The position numbers and the translations under genes are program-made. Below are positions 1 to 12,040 of a stretch of DNA of 64,000 nucleotides, in pieces. The notes below the pieces were generated by a model. The model was not told the origin of the DNA and searched no databases. It was given only the letters and a program-made list of their open reading frames with translations. Position 1 is the stretch's first letter. Every line of letters starts with the position of its first letter. This stretch comes from Atrichornis clamosus (taxonomy: Eukaryota; Chordata; Aves; Passeriformes; Menuridae): the NCBI GenBank assembly GCA_013400975.1, contig WBMZ01008694.1, positions 62,001-126,000 of the forward strand. The letters are read 5' to 3'.

Positions 1-1835
1 GACTTGTCAGCTAGACTCCCAGTTAAGGAAGTCTGATGAAAATATGATGTTGGACATAATGAGCAATGTGATGGTGTTTAGATACAGTACATTTAGTGGC
101 TTTTTAAAACAAAAGCCTTTCCTCAGAGCAGCTGTGATCATGATCACATGGTTTTGGAAATTAATGGGACAATGTTTACTTTTTGTATCCTACTTAGCGA
201 AAATAGTAACAACCCTTCCCCTTCATGTGATCATTTGCTGTGTTGTAGGTCTCCTTACCCTTCCCTCTCCACCTATGCAAGTTCAGGATCACTTTAATGT
301 CTGTTCTCTACCTAGAGTTGTAGGGAGCTGTGTTTCTGTTGTGGTTATGCATTTCACAGTTGGGCTGCTTATGCCAGCTTAATCAATGCTTTTCCCCTTA
401 TCATAAATATCTTCCTTGGTAATTACGTAACTAGATTTATATTAATCTGCCTTGAAGCAATTAACATATTCAAAACCACTAAGTATCTAACAGGCTTCCC
501 ACAGTTATCCCATGTGTACACAAAAGACAAAGCAACTTTAGAAAAACCTGTTCCTTTTAAGTACTTTCCAAGCAGTGTAGCACTAGATTGCACTGTAATG
601 TATATCAACAAATTAAAACTATTTTAGGTCTTTGATTAAGACACTCAAAAATATGCATGTTTCATGTGATATGTGAGTATCTTTGGTTGTGGTGAAAGGA
701 CATCCACCAAGGAATTTAAACATCTTTTGTGCAAGACATTGAAATCCCTTGCAAATGGAAATAAACAAGTTCAATAGAAACTTTGACCCAAATGGATCAT
801 TAGTTGCAGCCTACAGATTCTTTTTCAAATCGTTAGCTGTGTCTCATGGTGTCTTGTAAAGAAAGAAATGGAGGCTACTGCTTAATGAGTCTTTCTTTAA
901 AATAGGTCTGACAGCCAAGCTTCTTACAATTGGCCAATTTAGGAGTTAGAAAATGGTTTAATTTAATTCAACCACTAGGGCTTTGTAAATGAGTATATAT
1001 GTATGTATGTGCTACATGCAATACTAAAATTGTCAGATGTGTTACATACTTCATTTACCATAAACTCCCAGCTGCCCTGCCTGTATTTTGCCCATTATTC
1101 TGTCATGGACTTTAACACTTCAGAATCACATTTCTAAAAAATCCAAATAACTATCTTATTTTCTCTACCAAAATTAACTTGTCATATGAATAATACTTTT
1201 TTTTAAATAACAATCAGGGATGAATTTTCCCTTGTGCTGTTGTACATGCACAGCCAGACAAACATGGGTATGCTGTTACTCCCACCTGTTGTCAAATCCA
1301 GGATTATATTTTGTTCTGAGTTCATGATGGATTTCTGGTTTGTATCTTTCAGTCTACCTGGTTTTTAAAAGGAAAGATTTGAGCTATATTTGTAGAAATA
1401 TATGGAAGTAGGTGTGTGCCATAAACCAGTCTTTGATTTTTTTAATCTAAAACTTAAGATTAATAGATTTACCTCATCAATTAAATAGGCAGTGTTAAGA
1501 CATTATTATAAGAATTGCTATTTTTTTCCCTCCCAAATAAATGCTAATGCAAATTTGTAACCCACTGTATTTTCCTGACTTTCTTGGGGCTTTTTAAAAA
1601 GTAAAATACTTGAAAAATCTACCATACTTATTCTTTCACCATAAAACCACAGGTGACTTTAACATGATCAAAGGACATACTAGGAAAAACATGACTTTTC
1701 TTATTACTTAAGCCTCTGTATAGATTTGCAGTGTGGCAAATCACACATTGTATGGTGAAAACTATGAGGAGGAGACGTGTTCAGGGACATCCACCCAAGC
1801 TTCTCCCATGGTGCTCATGAAGGTAACACCTACTA
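1..1835. other. AT-rich unique DNA, no gene seen
   Basis: No open frame here has protein-like composition, and I see no repeat of a known family. A 16-bp perfect palindrome (TGTGATCATGATCACA) lies at 133-148, and a short TATG-type run lies near 1000-1013. About one such palindrome is expected by chance in a window of this size. The stretch reads as intergenic or intronic sequence. Confidence 0.6.
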
Positions 1836-2150
1836 TTAATGGAAATGTTTAGGTCTTGGGGAAGAAAGAAGGAACTGGAGCAGGCAGGGATGTGAATCCT
1901 CTAGCTGTGCTACCTGTTGTGTTTGGATAGCCAGCATGGTATGGAGCTCTGCCCGGCCCCTGGGGTGTTGCTGGTGCTGAAGTTGCTGTAGGACAACAGG
2001 GTAACTGGTTCTAGGGTTCCGTGGGGCTGCATCCACACTTTTATCCATAAGTTGAAGAGCAGGCAGTAAGACAGCCCTGGCAGCACAGGTGTCAGCGTTT
2101 GCTGGGAGCTTCTGAGGGCAGCGGGGTGCAAACAGCAATCTCTGCAGAAT
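1836..2150. other. GC-richer block of unknown nature
   Basis: About 300 bases stand out from the AT-rich surroundings by higher G+C content. Two overlapping minus-strand frames stay open for 100 and 73 codons. Their translations are unlike each other, and neither resembles a family I know, so the openness is probably a by-product of base composition. The block could be an old unrecognised repeat, a regulatory island or a decayed pseudogene; the sequence alone does not decide. Confidence 0.3.
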
Positions 2151-5100
2151 TGGAGTTACAAACCAGATTTCATTTGGTGTACTGTTACCTTTCTCTTCTT
2201 TCCTGTTCTCATCAAAAAGGAAGATGTCTCAGAGAGCAAACTCTTTCACCCTAATGCGACATGAGAATGTCTGTACTGTGGGGTCAGAACACCTTTTAGG
2301 TTTATGCTGTATCCCATCTCCAGGAGACACCAGTAGCATAAGCTTAGATAGAAAAAAATCAGCACAACAGACAGGCAAACACTTTTTTCAATTTTTTTAT
2401 CCTCCCTTCTTCCACTGATTTGGTGGGTTGAGAGATTTGGAATGATCTTGCCAGCAGAAGAAAAGGAAGGTGGTGATTGAGACATTTAATTTATTTTATA
2501 TTTAACTTCCTTAAGTGCTACCCTGATGATTGAGTCATCAGTTCTTTGGGGCAGAATTTTTAACAATTTATTTTTCAATTGTAGTTTGGTTAATATACTA
2601 ATTACAATAAAGGTGAGATGAAGAAACTTTAAAAGTGTATGTTTTGTTAGTTGATTTTCCCATGAAACTGATAGATATTTTTGTCCCCAGGTTTTTTAGA
2701 CCTGCTTATTTAAATTTAATTAACATGTTATTACTGATTGTTCAGTTGTGTAATTTTAAGTCAGATTTATTTGGTACTTTTAGTATGATATTGCCCATTC
2801 TCACATGATTATTAAACGTGATTTAAAATTGTAGAGAATTATTGAACAATGACTATTGGAGTGGAAGTTTTGCATGTTATCATCATTTTATGTTCAGGCT
2901 TGAACTGACAACAATATAAACCAGAAATATTTTGACATTTGATTGTTTTTTTCTTTTTTTCCCCCTGATTGAAATGGTCATTTGCTTTGAAGGGCATTTC
3001 TGAACAAGTCCCTGGTAGAGTAACTCTAGAAGCACTGATCAATCTGGCAGTTTTAGGAGTTCTTTCAGGCATGTCTGGGTGGAATTTTATTCACTTTGGT
3101 GATGACTGGAAGAATAGTTGGACCATCAACTTTACAGTCTCTTCATGCCTGTAGAAGCTAAACAAGTCAGTGGTTACCCTGAACGAATGGTTACCTTTCA
3201 GCTTAAAAGCAACACCATCCCCTTTTTGGTTCTAAAATGTTAACTCACATACTGATTAGTTTTTCAGTCTGCAAGAAAAGAATCATTTGGCACTGTGAGG
3301 AGATGATTCAGATGTACATAAACCCACACAGGGGATGAAAAAGGGGGTCAGGCTTCTGGCATGACAGATGGGATGGAAGACTGGATGAATTTAGCATGAA
3401 CTGGATGGAAGAGGAACTGTGGGATGGGGATTTTGAACCCTCCTCAATACAGTGAGGTAAAAACAATGGCATGTGCATCTGGGAGGATGAAGGTTGCTCA
3501 GAGAGAAGGTGTGTCCTGCAGAAGCCAAGAGAGCAGAGAAATCCTTGGGCATTATAAACTGATATAATTTGGTTTTATTTTTGACAAGAAGCAGGATATT
3601 ACAAAGGCTGGTGGAAGACAGCAGACTTCAAACTGGTGTACTTCTGAAAAACAATTTATTGGCTTTTGAGACTTTTAGGTAGTTGAAGTAAATGAGTTTG
3701 GGCTGTTTCTTAAAAATGTGAATCTGGAAGTCTTTTTCTTGTTGGTGTACACATAGGTGATGCTGCTGAGATCCAGCAGTGGCAGTGCTAGTGAGTGGAG
3801 ACTGCTGCTGTACTCGGTTGTTTGTTCTTTTTTTTCTTGAAAGACTTGTCAAGAAGATTGCCTTGAAGATTTGTATCCAACTGGAACCTTAGTTAACTTG
3901 TTGCAACTCTTCCCTCAGGATTTGACAAGTTTGATCAACTCCAAAATACATTGTAGCCCTATTTGAAGCTGGACTTTTTTTACCTGTTTCAGCTTTTACA
4001 GAAGTCTTGTGGCTCTGCCTGATATATGAGACCCACAGAGTTTGTGAACACAGTGTTTGTCTGTGAGGAAACAGGTTATTTCAACTTTTTTATGTACATA
4101 AGAGCTTTGTAGTTATATTGTATTATGAGGGACAGGTTTGCATTTTCTCCATGTGAAAACCGTCTGAAGCCAGACAGTTACTTTTTATTGATCTCCTACA
4201 TCTTTCAAAACTTCAGGTGTCCCTCACGGTTTTTTTTTTTTTCTTTTTTAACCCCTTTCCCAAGATGCAGTAAATCTATGGGAAGTGTAATGTGTGAAGT
4301 CAGAGTTTATGAGGAAAGGAATATAGAAATATTTGATACTTTTGGCATTAAAATTGAGTCAGTGTAATTTTAAAGAGTTGGTGAACTTTAAAGAAATGTG
4401 TGCAGGCTCTTCCAAAGCATTATTATGTAACCTAAAACTTGTCTATAGAATATCTTTGTACTCTAAAGTTAAAAAGAGTAACTGAAGCTTGCAGAAAGGA
4501 ATCTGGAAAACTAACTTTAGATGCTTCTGGTGCCTGTGTATATGGGATGCTTTTAATGATCTGTAGTTTGCAAATAGTTGGAAGATTTTTTTCTTTTGCT
4601 TCACTGAAAAGAACAGCTTGCAGCAATGGATGTGTTTTACAGTTGCATCAAGTGCACAATTACAGAGCAAGGATGGGAAGCCTGACAGTTTTACTTCTAG
4701 CAAAGCTGACCTCTGGAGGATTTTATTAAAGGAATTTTGTTTTTCTAACAACTGAACTGAAAAAGAATCTCTCATGAAACAGAGCCAACTGATTGTATTG
4801 CTAACCACATTCCTGCAAAACTTCAGAAACTTCAAGAAATCAATATAGTTTAAGTTTCTACACAGTGTTATTTGAGAGTATGGAGTACAATTTCCTTTGT
4901 CCTAAATGCAATATGAATTATCACCCTAGTTCCTCTCTCGGTTTATGGGTGCAGTCCCCTTTCTTGCCTGGATGTAGTTATGACTTATGTATTAACCTGA
5001 ACAGTTCCATGGCTCCTCAGTCTTTACAGGCTGGTAAACAATAGTCGTGGCACAAAGAAAGATGCATCTGTCAGGAGCGTAAAGTCATGCTTATTTCATT

Positions 5101-5844
5101 GATACACATTCCTATGACAGGACAAAGGATTAGCATTAGGTTAGGAATAGAGTTTCTATCTAAAATCCAAAACAGCCCCCTTCTTTGTCCCACAACCAAA
5201 CCCCTGCAAAACAAACAAAAAGTCTCATTAAAGTCTAAAGCATTGAAAAGATACTTAATTCAATGTTGCATTTGGAGTACTTATATAGGTGAAAACCAGC
5301 AATTTTCAATAATTATGTATTCTCAAGGTAATATTTTTTTAACTGCAAAATGTAAACATGAAAGTTACTGGATAGACGCAAAGAATAAGAGTCAAAAAGA
5401 AGCTGACATGATTTTTAGAGTAGAATCAAATGAGATTTTCAATAAAATATGAAAGCTAGTTTTACTTAAACTATCTTTCTTATTATTGAAACCTCCTTTC
5501 TAGTTACAGAAAAGAGTGAAACTCTGTAATTGAGTACCGTGTATTGCTGTCATACACATGGCACCTTTAACCTTACCTAGGAAGCCTACAAGCTTTCTGG
5601 TTGTATTCTATAGTGTATGTAAAATCGATTATATTTATAGAGACATATCTATTATATTTTCCTGGAGATTAAGAAATGCTGTCTAAACACAAGTATGTGG
5701 AGGAAGGCATTTGTCTGCACATTGTCCATACTTTGCGTGAGTCTAATGCAGATAGGTAAGTTATAGTTCACAAATAGTGACTATTATTTTCAGATCCTCT
5801 GGTTCCCCCCAGCCCCACATGTGTGTTGGAGTAGGGGTAAAAAA
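2151..5844. other. Unique AT-rich DNA, no gene seen
   Basis: Several frames of 60-130 codons are open on either strand, but they are rich in F, L, S, C and K, as expected for random translation of AT-rich DNA. There is an interrupted poly-T tract at 4230-4249. A strong acceptor-like pyrimidine tract ending in CAG lies near 3985, but no convincing donor follows it. Nothing else is recognised. Confidence 0.55.
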
Positions 5845-6130
5845 GACTAAGACAGGCTCTTCGCAGTGGTGCCCAGAGACAGGACAAGAGGCAATGAGCA
5901 CAAATTCAAATACAGAATATTCAATTTAAACATAAGAAATTTTACTACTGTGAGAGTGGTCAAAGAAAGTGATCTGTCCAGAGACCTTTTGGCATCTCCA
6001 TCTTTGGAGACATTTAAAACCTAGCTGCACATGGCCATGGTCAACATGCTATAGGTGGCCCTGCTTTGAGCAGGAGGTTGGACTAGGTGACTGCCAGCAC
6101 CCCTTCCAACCTCAGCTAATCTGTGTGCTG
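5845..6130 (+). mobile_element. CR1 LINE fragment, 3' end
   Basis: The order of motifs matches the 3' part of chicken-repeat-1 elements. A segment like 'ctcttcgcagtggtgccca' is followed by 'gacaggacaagaggcaatg' and then by a stretch resembling 'ctttgagcaggaggttgga' and 'cccttccaacctcagc'. The terminal ATTCTGTG-type repeat is degenerate (about 6115-6130). The element is heavily 5'-truncated, the usual result of incomplete target-primed reverse transcription. Orientation is plus. No coding part remains. Confidence 0.9.
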
Positions 6131-7664
6131 TTTTAATTTTATTTCAAACAAAATTTTATTTGCGTTTTCTATGTGATTCCGATGTTTCTACACTTTTCAG
6201 ACAGACTTGAGAGAAATTTCTGTGCATACTGAAAAGCTGCACCATTGAGGGGTTTAGAACTGCTTCTTTCATGTAGAGTAGTTAAAAGTTGCCATTCATT
6301 GAGAAATATAGCATAGCACAAAATACATATAGGGATTTAACTATAATTTTTGGAATCTTGGGAGTCATAGCTAGCCATTCATCTGTCCATTTTATATGTT
6401 ATCCTACAAGCATGGCTAAGATTTTCATGTTAACATTTTGTACAGATCATATTTTTTCTCTAAAAAGGATTTGCTGGACTGTTTTCAATCTGTTAGCTGG
6501 CAACAGAATTTTAAAATATCTGCTCTATTTGCTTAGCAGAAGAATACATTCACAGTGACAGGGTCTACATTCCTTTCTAGAGAGTCTATAGCTTAGCCAT
6601 CCTTAAGGAAAGTACAACTCCACTGTTTAATCCATTATCAAAAAAGGATGGGACCTCATTAATTTTTGACATGGGGAGAGAGAGGCTCTTTATTATTAGG
6701 ATAATAAGCTGTACCAAACTGATGCAATTGATATTACATATTGTGCTAAAAGAAAATGCTGCTTTAAGAGTAGGATCCATTAATGTTTATTGTAAAGGGT
6801 GTATTCTCTGGGAAATGCTGTATCATCTGGAAGTGTTTAAAATAGACTCTATTATGATCATAGTGAAGCCTCAAGAAGTTGGGAGGACTTTGAAATGGTA
6901 ATAGCTTGCTAGGTAAAATACCTCACTGAGTCAGAACTGAAGTAACAAGTGTATTACCAGATGTTTCAGGGAGATAAATGTAATTTTCTGAATATACATA
7001 CTGAATATGTATACCTTCTGCTTTGTATGGCACTTTGAAGGGAGGTGGGGATAAGGCCTGTGAAGTCCCTATTCTTAGCCTGATCACCACATCTATTGCA
7101 TTTTTACAGGGGGGAAATTGTATGGCTGGCTTTTGTATCCTCAAATTCCCATCCTGACACCCTGTTCTGTGGCATACATGTCATAAATATTTTACTTTGG
7201 CCTTTTGCACTTCCTTACTCCTTATGTTAGGTAAAAGTTTGTGTTCAGTCCTTCAGTCCTCAGCTTTAAAATTTGAAATGCTGAATACTTTTTGAGTATT
7301 TGACAGTGGCAAAAGCTGATAAATCCTCTCCTGTTGGCATTTTGCGTTAAAATAGAACAACTTGCTGCAGAATGATAGAAAGCAGATTAGATACATTTCA
7401 GGTTAGAATCTGGATTTAGCTTGTTTATTTGAGGACAGGCATAGATGTGTGAAAGAAAAGACTTCAGCTGCTGGGGTAGAGCACCCATCCATCTTTCTGT
7501 GGCTGGGCCCTTAAACTTCACATGTCAGTTTATCCTGAAGCAGGCAGCTTTCTCTTTCAGGTCTTTGGCATGAGTAAAGCCATTTGTAAGGTTCTGGTGG
7601 TTTTACTGTTCCAGTGAGTTATCCTGTGCAACAGCACAGGGTGTGTAGGGGCAGTATGGAAGAC
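6131..7664. other. Unique DNA between two CR1 copies
   Basis: No gene, RNA or known repeat is recognised. Open frames on both strands are short and unlike known families. Sequence near 7600-7660 may belong to the more decayed 5' part of the next CR1 copy, but I cannot support that base by base. Confidence 0.5.
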
Positions 7665-8057
7665 AGTTCTGTAGAAAAAGACCTGGGCATTGTGTTGCAC
7701 AAGCTGAACACAAGTCAGTAGTGCATTTGTGTCATGAAAACCAACCACATTTTGGGTTGTAATAAGAAGAATGTAGAGAGCAGGTTGAAATGATGGGTTT
7801 TTTTCTTCTTTTGTTGCTATTTGTGAATCTGCAGCTACATTACCATATGCAGCTTTGGGCTCTGAGCACAAGAATGATGTTCACAGGCAGTCCAGCATGG
7901 GGCCACCAAGATGAGTGCTAGAGAAATAATACACGAGGATTTCTTCAGTTTGCAGAAGAGAAGGTTCGGGGGTGATTTAGTGCTATCTTAGTTATCTAAT
8001 AGGAGGTTATAGATTTGACCTCTCTTGGGATTGTGCAGCAATGAGTGAGAAGTAATA
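7665..8057 (+). mobile_element. CR1 LINE, 5' piece of a copy split by an LTR
   Basis: The sequence follows the CR1 order: a segment like 'aaaaagacctgggcattgtg', a 'cacaagctgaacacaagtca' segment, 'ctctgagcacaagaatgat', 'ggggccaccaagatgagtgc', then 'agaagagaaggttcgggggt' and 'ctaataggaggttatag'. It stops in mid-element at 8057, inside a segment corresponding to 'gtgcagcaatgag...gtaata'. The element resumes at 8729. The copy is old: it carries many substitutions, including a T-rich replacement near 7795-7815. The coding frame is destroyed. Confidence 0.85.
8052..8057. repeat. Target-site duplication GTAATA, left copy
   Basis: The six bases GTAATA directly precede the TGTGGCGG start of the LTR and are repeated exactly at 8729-8734, directly after its ...GCGACA end. 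A 6-bp duplication is typical of alpha/betaretrovirus-like (ERVK, class II) integrases. Confidence 0.92.
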
Positions 8058-8061
8058 TGTG

Positions 8062-8084
8062 GCGGTGGTAGAAACTGCCACCGC
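8062..8084 (+). other. Hairpin at the 5' end of the LTR
   Basis: GCGGTGG and CCACCGC form a perfect 7-bp inverted repeat around a short loop, just inside the left LTR terminus. It may be a U3 protein-binding or structural element. No function is claimed. Confidence 0.6.
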
Positions 8085-8419
8085 AGCTGTAAAGGAGCAA
8101 GAACGTCCCAAAGATCTTAGAGTTCGTTGGTGGGACAGCTCTGAAGTCTAGGGATTCTCCCCCTGAGTTGTTGTAATGGTTTCTCCCATATGATGTAACC
8201 CAGTTTTGCTCACTCCCCCTTGTCAATCAGCCATTGGCCTCCCCTCCCCTTCTACGCCCAGGTTCTGGAAAGTTCTCCCTTCCTTGATGCACCATTGTTC
8301 TGGCTCCCTTTCTCCTCCCCTCTCCTCCCCTGATTGGTTAGCCCTATGCCACCCCACCTTGTCTCCGCCCCTGGACCCTCTGCTGATTGCACCCTGATGC
8401 CCGCCCCCTTTTACCCTGG

Positions 8420-8426
8420 TATATAA
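8420..8426 (+). promoter_or_regulatory. LTR TATA box (TATATAA)
   Basis: TATATAA lies about 360 bases into the LTR, downstream of C-rich boxes and an inverted CCAAT motif at 8333-8337. This is a normal U3 promoter arrangement, with transcription expected to start about 25-30 bases downstream. Whether it is active today is not visible. Confidence 0.7.
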
Positions 8427-8487
8427 GTCTGTGTAAGGCCCCGTTTCTTGATCTTTGTCCCTGGACTTTTTCAAACGTGGACCCTTC

Positions 8488-8493
8488 CATAAA
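8488..8493 (+). promoter_or_regulatory. Candidate LTR poly-A signal (CATAAA variant)
   Basis: The LTR contains no AATAAA on the plus strand. CATAAA is the closest variant. It sits downstream of the TATA box and upstream of the GT-rich run at 8557-8571, as expected for an R/U5 boundary. The call is tentative. Confidence 0.4.
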
Positions 8494-8556
8494 CCCCTTG
8501 GAACTCTATACAAAGACCCCCTCCCGCCTCTTTATCTTTGCTGAGAGCTTGGACTC

Positions 8557-8571
8557 GTGTGTGTGTGTGTG
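8557..8571 (+). repeat. (GT)n run inside the LTR
   Basis: About seven GT units lie in the presumed U5 region. The run may serve as the GU-rich downstream element of the LTR poly-A site. It is also a possible length-variable microsatellite. Confidence 0.75.
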
Positions 8572-8728
8572 GCTGCCTGCAGACACCTTGCAGGGTGCAA
8601 TTGGGTGTGTGCAAAGGGGCTCACGAGTCCCGCAGGAGCGACTCTGCGGGGGACGCTTCCTGGAAGGTCACAGCGCCTGAACCTCATTCTCCCACACCTT
8701 CCAGCCCTGCCAAAAGGCACTAGCGACA

Positions 8729-8979
8729 GTAATAGGCATAAATTACAACAGAAATCTGATTAGATATTAGAAGGAAATAATTTTTTACATATGATAATGA
8801 TTGACCACTAGAAAAAGTGCCCAGCAAGGGCATATCCAGCAGTAGAAATGCTCAAAGCTTAACTGAATATTGCTCATTCCTAATGACATGATCCAACTTT
8901 GAAGTTAGATTCAACAACAAATCTGAAAGAGGATTTGTGGCCAAATGACCTTCCACTCTAAATTATTCTGTGATTCCAT
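8729..8979 (+). mobile_element. CR1 LINE, 3' piece of the split copy
   Basis: Starting with the right-hand GTAATA duplication, the CR1 order resumes with 'ggcataaattacaacag', a 'ttgaccactagaaaaagtgc' segment and 'gaccttccactctaaatt'. It ends in ATTCTGTGATTCCA at about 8964-8977. Joined conceptually to 7665-8057, it gives one collinear CR1 3' region interrupted only by the LTR. Confidence 0.87.
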
Positions 8980-10200
8980 CAACCCCCAAGGCCACCAATA
9001 GTAGGGACAGTTCTTATGAAATTAACTAGGAAATATTTTCCTATCACAAGAGTATCACATGTCCTGAATACATTTCAATCTCTTTCCTGTCAATAGCTCC
9101 TGGGGTATTAACAAATGGGCTGCATGTTCTCACTACAATAAATAAGAAGGAAAACATTTTTGGTTTTGATTCAGTGTTTTTTCTCCTTTATTGAATGTAT
9201 AGAATTTCCAGACTTAATATTTATCATAGGAAGGTAAATTTTAAAATTGCACAATTTCTACAAAAAATTAGGTATAGAATATTGTATGCCAAATGCTTTT
9301 CAGTTTGTAGTGACAGTGTATTGAGTTCAGCTTCTTTCTTGTTATGGGAAGCCCTTCTTTTGGCTCATCAAGTACAGCTCATGCTCTTGCTTTTGACATT
9401 TCCTTACCTGTCTTCCAAAATATGAAGGATATATGGATAGGCACAGGAAACAGGAAAAATTAATTGGTTGATTCCTTGATAGTCACCTTTAGCTTAGTTT
9501 AGTGACTTGCCCTTTCTTTTTAAGGACACTACTTTATCCTGCTTCTCTGGACTGATTCTGCTTCAGATTGCATCTGCTTTCAGATCAACTGCAGATGGGA
9601 ATGAAGAACCAATTGCTGTTATAATTTATACAGGAATAAATGTTAATCAATTCTTTTAGTATCCCAATCCTAATCAGAGAGACAAAACCTCAAATAATCC
9701 AATGTATGAAAATAGGTTTGAACTTTCTAGGTTAAATCAATTTAGAATTATTTTTTAAATATAAAGAGTGATATTTTTTCCTCTGCTGCTGCCCTTCTTT
9801 CAGGGTGAAAAATGTGTATACATTCCCATCTGTCTTGATCAAATTTCCTTATTTTACCTTTTTTTTTTTTCCCTCCTCTGGGAAAGCTGACAGTGGTGGC
9901 TGAACCTGTCTGTGCGTTCATACAAAGTTTACAGAATTTGTTTAATGGAGGGAAGCAACCTGTGTTTATTGGGAAAGACCTAATATGTACCCTCAGTAAT
10001 GGAGATAAATGTGCACAGTACTCCTCACAGTTCTTGAAAAAATTAATAATCAGAAATATGTCATCAGATATTTGCTGTCTTTATGCATGTCCTCATTTTT
10101 CTTTTTCTGCCTTGTCCTTACCTTTGTACAGAATCACCGTGAGTTTGAAATATTTGCTATTTAATGAGAAATTTTATTTTGAGGAATTTGAAGTCTGCAT
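8980..10200. other. Unique AT-rich DNA, no gene seen
   Basis: A T12 run lies at 9859-9870. A strong pyrimidine tract ending CAG lies near 9804, followed by about 20 open codons but no usable donor, so no exon is called. Nothing else is recognised. Confidence 0.5.
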
Positions 10201-10750
10201 TCACAGGCATTTTTAGTAAAAATTTAGCAGTGGGTCCACAAGCCTTTATCTCTTCTGCCTCAACAGTGGCACAAGTACCAGTGGGTGTTTGAATGAGGCA
10301 GGGGTATTGAGGCAGCTGAAGGAGAGGCATGGGGGTGAGATGGGGCGGGTGGGCAGACCTTAGCCAGTGGGGCTGATGGAGCTGCACTTTCTGTAACAGA
10401 GACATTAACAGTTTCTGGAGTCTGAAATTGCTTGCAAAAGTGGGAGTGTGCCTGGGAAAGAGGGAGAGGGAGCCTTTTCCTGTCTAAAAGCACCAGAGAT
10501 AGGGGATGTGGCTGAGCTGTCAATTGACTTTAACAGCTGAAAATGTTTAATTTATCAAACTGTTGCAATACAGACAGCTTCTTTTGTTTATGTGTTCTGT
10601 TAGCCCTTCAGTGCTCGGCTTCTCCTCCTCATGTCTCTTACATTTTCTTTTCCCATCTAATTCTAACCTCTTCTAACTCCTGCACTGTCTGCTTTCTCCC
10701 TGCCCTGCATCCTCTCTTGGTCCTCTGTGACATGGTGTCTGTGGCATAGA
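10201..10750. other. GC-richer block followed by a pyrimidine-rich stretch
   Basis: The interval 10201-10530 is GC-richer. It has two overlapping minus-strand frames of 82 and 87 codons that are rich in proline, serine and histidine, a composition expected from the CACCC/GGGTG-type base content. The interval 10560-10740 is C/T-rich. I see no known repeat family. A decayed pseudogene or a regulatory element are both possible. Confidence 0.3.
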
Positions 10751-12040
10751 CCCTGTCAAACCAGGAGACAGATATGAGTTGGAAAGCTGTTGGGTTGACA
10801 AGACCTTTATTTTATAAATTATTGCTTTAGTTTGCACACCTCTGTTTCTTTCCCTTTTTCCTTTTTGCTGCAGAAAAAGTCTGCAAGGTCTTAAAACAAA
10901 TTCTGTGTTTCTGTTTAATGTTTGCCCAAGAGAAACATGGCTTGGGCTGTCAAGTGCTCTGGTAAAGCCAGTGGTGAATCAGAAGTAACACATCAAAGAA
11001 GTCTGGGGGAGGTTGTTCTCCACACCTGCTATGCTGGGCTCATTACCAACCACAGTGTATTTTCTGGGTGCATACATTACCCTCAGCCAGGCTCTCAAAG
11101 AGCCAGGTGAGGCTCCTGCAAATCCTCATGGCTGGTTCCAAAATAGTGGTTGCTCAGGAGATACTTGGATAATTTTGAGAGTTATTGAGCAGCTGCATGC
11201 AGAGTGAGGTGCACCTGCAGAAGGTACAGGGGGTGCATAGCTGTGGTGTCTCCTGCTGCCTCTGAAGGCTGAGAGTTGGGGAGGTGGTAGATTTGTCAGG
11301 GACAGTAGAACAGGAGGATGTTACCTTCCCCAAGCATGCTCTTTGAGACAAAAAATATGAAGCATCATGTAATGGAATTCTAACTTTAACATAATCAACA
11401 TGAATAGATATTAAAAAGCTCCTGGATTAAACTGAAGGTGCTAAAGACAGTGCTGACTGTGGACTCAAGAGGTCTGTGAAGTTTCTGAAGAATCTTGTAA
11501 AATGACTGTATTGCAAGAAAGCAATAAAGTCCAGCAGTATAGTTTAAAAAACTGCATCTTAATCTAAACTATTTAAATGTGTGCATAGGCAGATGTAGCT
11601 GGAAATTCTGTTTATTCTCTGAACATAAACCCTTTGTTTCAGTACTCCACCATCTGTCTTTCTCTTTGATGTTCTCGTCTGTTTCAGTTAAAATCGTCAG
11701 GGAGCAGCAAGAGCTGGTGGATCCCAAGGGAAGAGGAGCCAAGGATGACCCTCACCCATGTGGCACAGTCCCAAGGGCCCTGACAAAAATACGCACCCCT
11801 ACTTAGTACTGACGTTTTCTAGAGCTAATTACTGCCAGTGTTGCAGACAGTTGGTTTATCCCGGTGTGAGATGGGGCAGTTCTGAGGGCAGGCTGACTCT
11901 GCCGCTCCCTTTCAGCAGCTGCGCGCAGCCGTTCCTCGTCGGGACTTTGTCAGCCACTGGCCTCAACAGGCACTTTAGAAAATTGTTTCGCATACGTACG
12001 GTTTCCATACAGTCTCCCAAACATTTGTCATATTAATTTT
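10751..12040. other. Unique DNA with a small GC-rich patch
   Basis: A strong acceptor-like site (pyrimidine tract ending CTGCAG near 10873) and a C/G-rich patch with several CpGs (about 11895-11945) are present. No open frame with paired splice sites was found. The stretch is otherwise featureless. Confidence 0.4.

Larger units (their letters stand above)
8058..8728 (+). mobile_element. Solo LTR of an ERVK-like endogenous retrovirus
   Basis: This 671-bp unit starts with TG and ends with CA. Its ends are imperfect inverted repeats (TGTGGCGG and ...CTAGCGACA), and it is flanked by identical GTAATA duplications. It is GC-rich against AT-rich surroundings. Promoter-like parts are visible: CCAAT/ATTGG motifs (about 8224-8236 and 8333-8337), C-rich boxes, and a TATA box at 8420-8426. 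A CATAAA variant poly-A signal (8488-8493) is followed by a GT run (8557-8571). The inferred order is U3 to about 8449, then R, then U5. There is no gag, pol or env, so it is a solo LTR left by recombination between two LTRs. It lies in plus orientation inside a CR1 copy. The family assignment rests on the 6-bp duplication and the length, not on a database match. Confidence 0.88.

Noticed and set aside
133..148. 16-bp perfect palindrome TGTGATCATGATCACA
   Set aside because: About one such palindrome is expected by chance in 64 kb.
2969..3154. Plus-strand frame after a pyrimidine-rich tract
   Set aside because: The translation looked mildly protein-like, but the acceptor is interrupted by purines and no donor follows.
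4432..4835. 130-codon minus-strand frame, also open on the plus strand
   Set aside because: F/L/K/C-rich on both strands, as expected of AT-rich DNA. No signals.
7557..7871. 104-codon minus-strand frame
   Set aside because: Mostly antisense to the CR1 copy at 7665-8057.
8206..8763. Several overlapping open frames on both strands at 8.2-8.76 kb
   Set aside because: They lie within the GC-rich solo LTR, which encodes no protein; openness comes from base composition.
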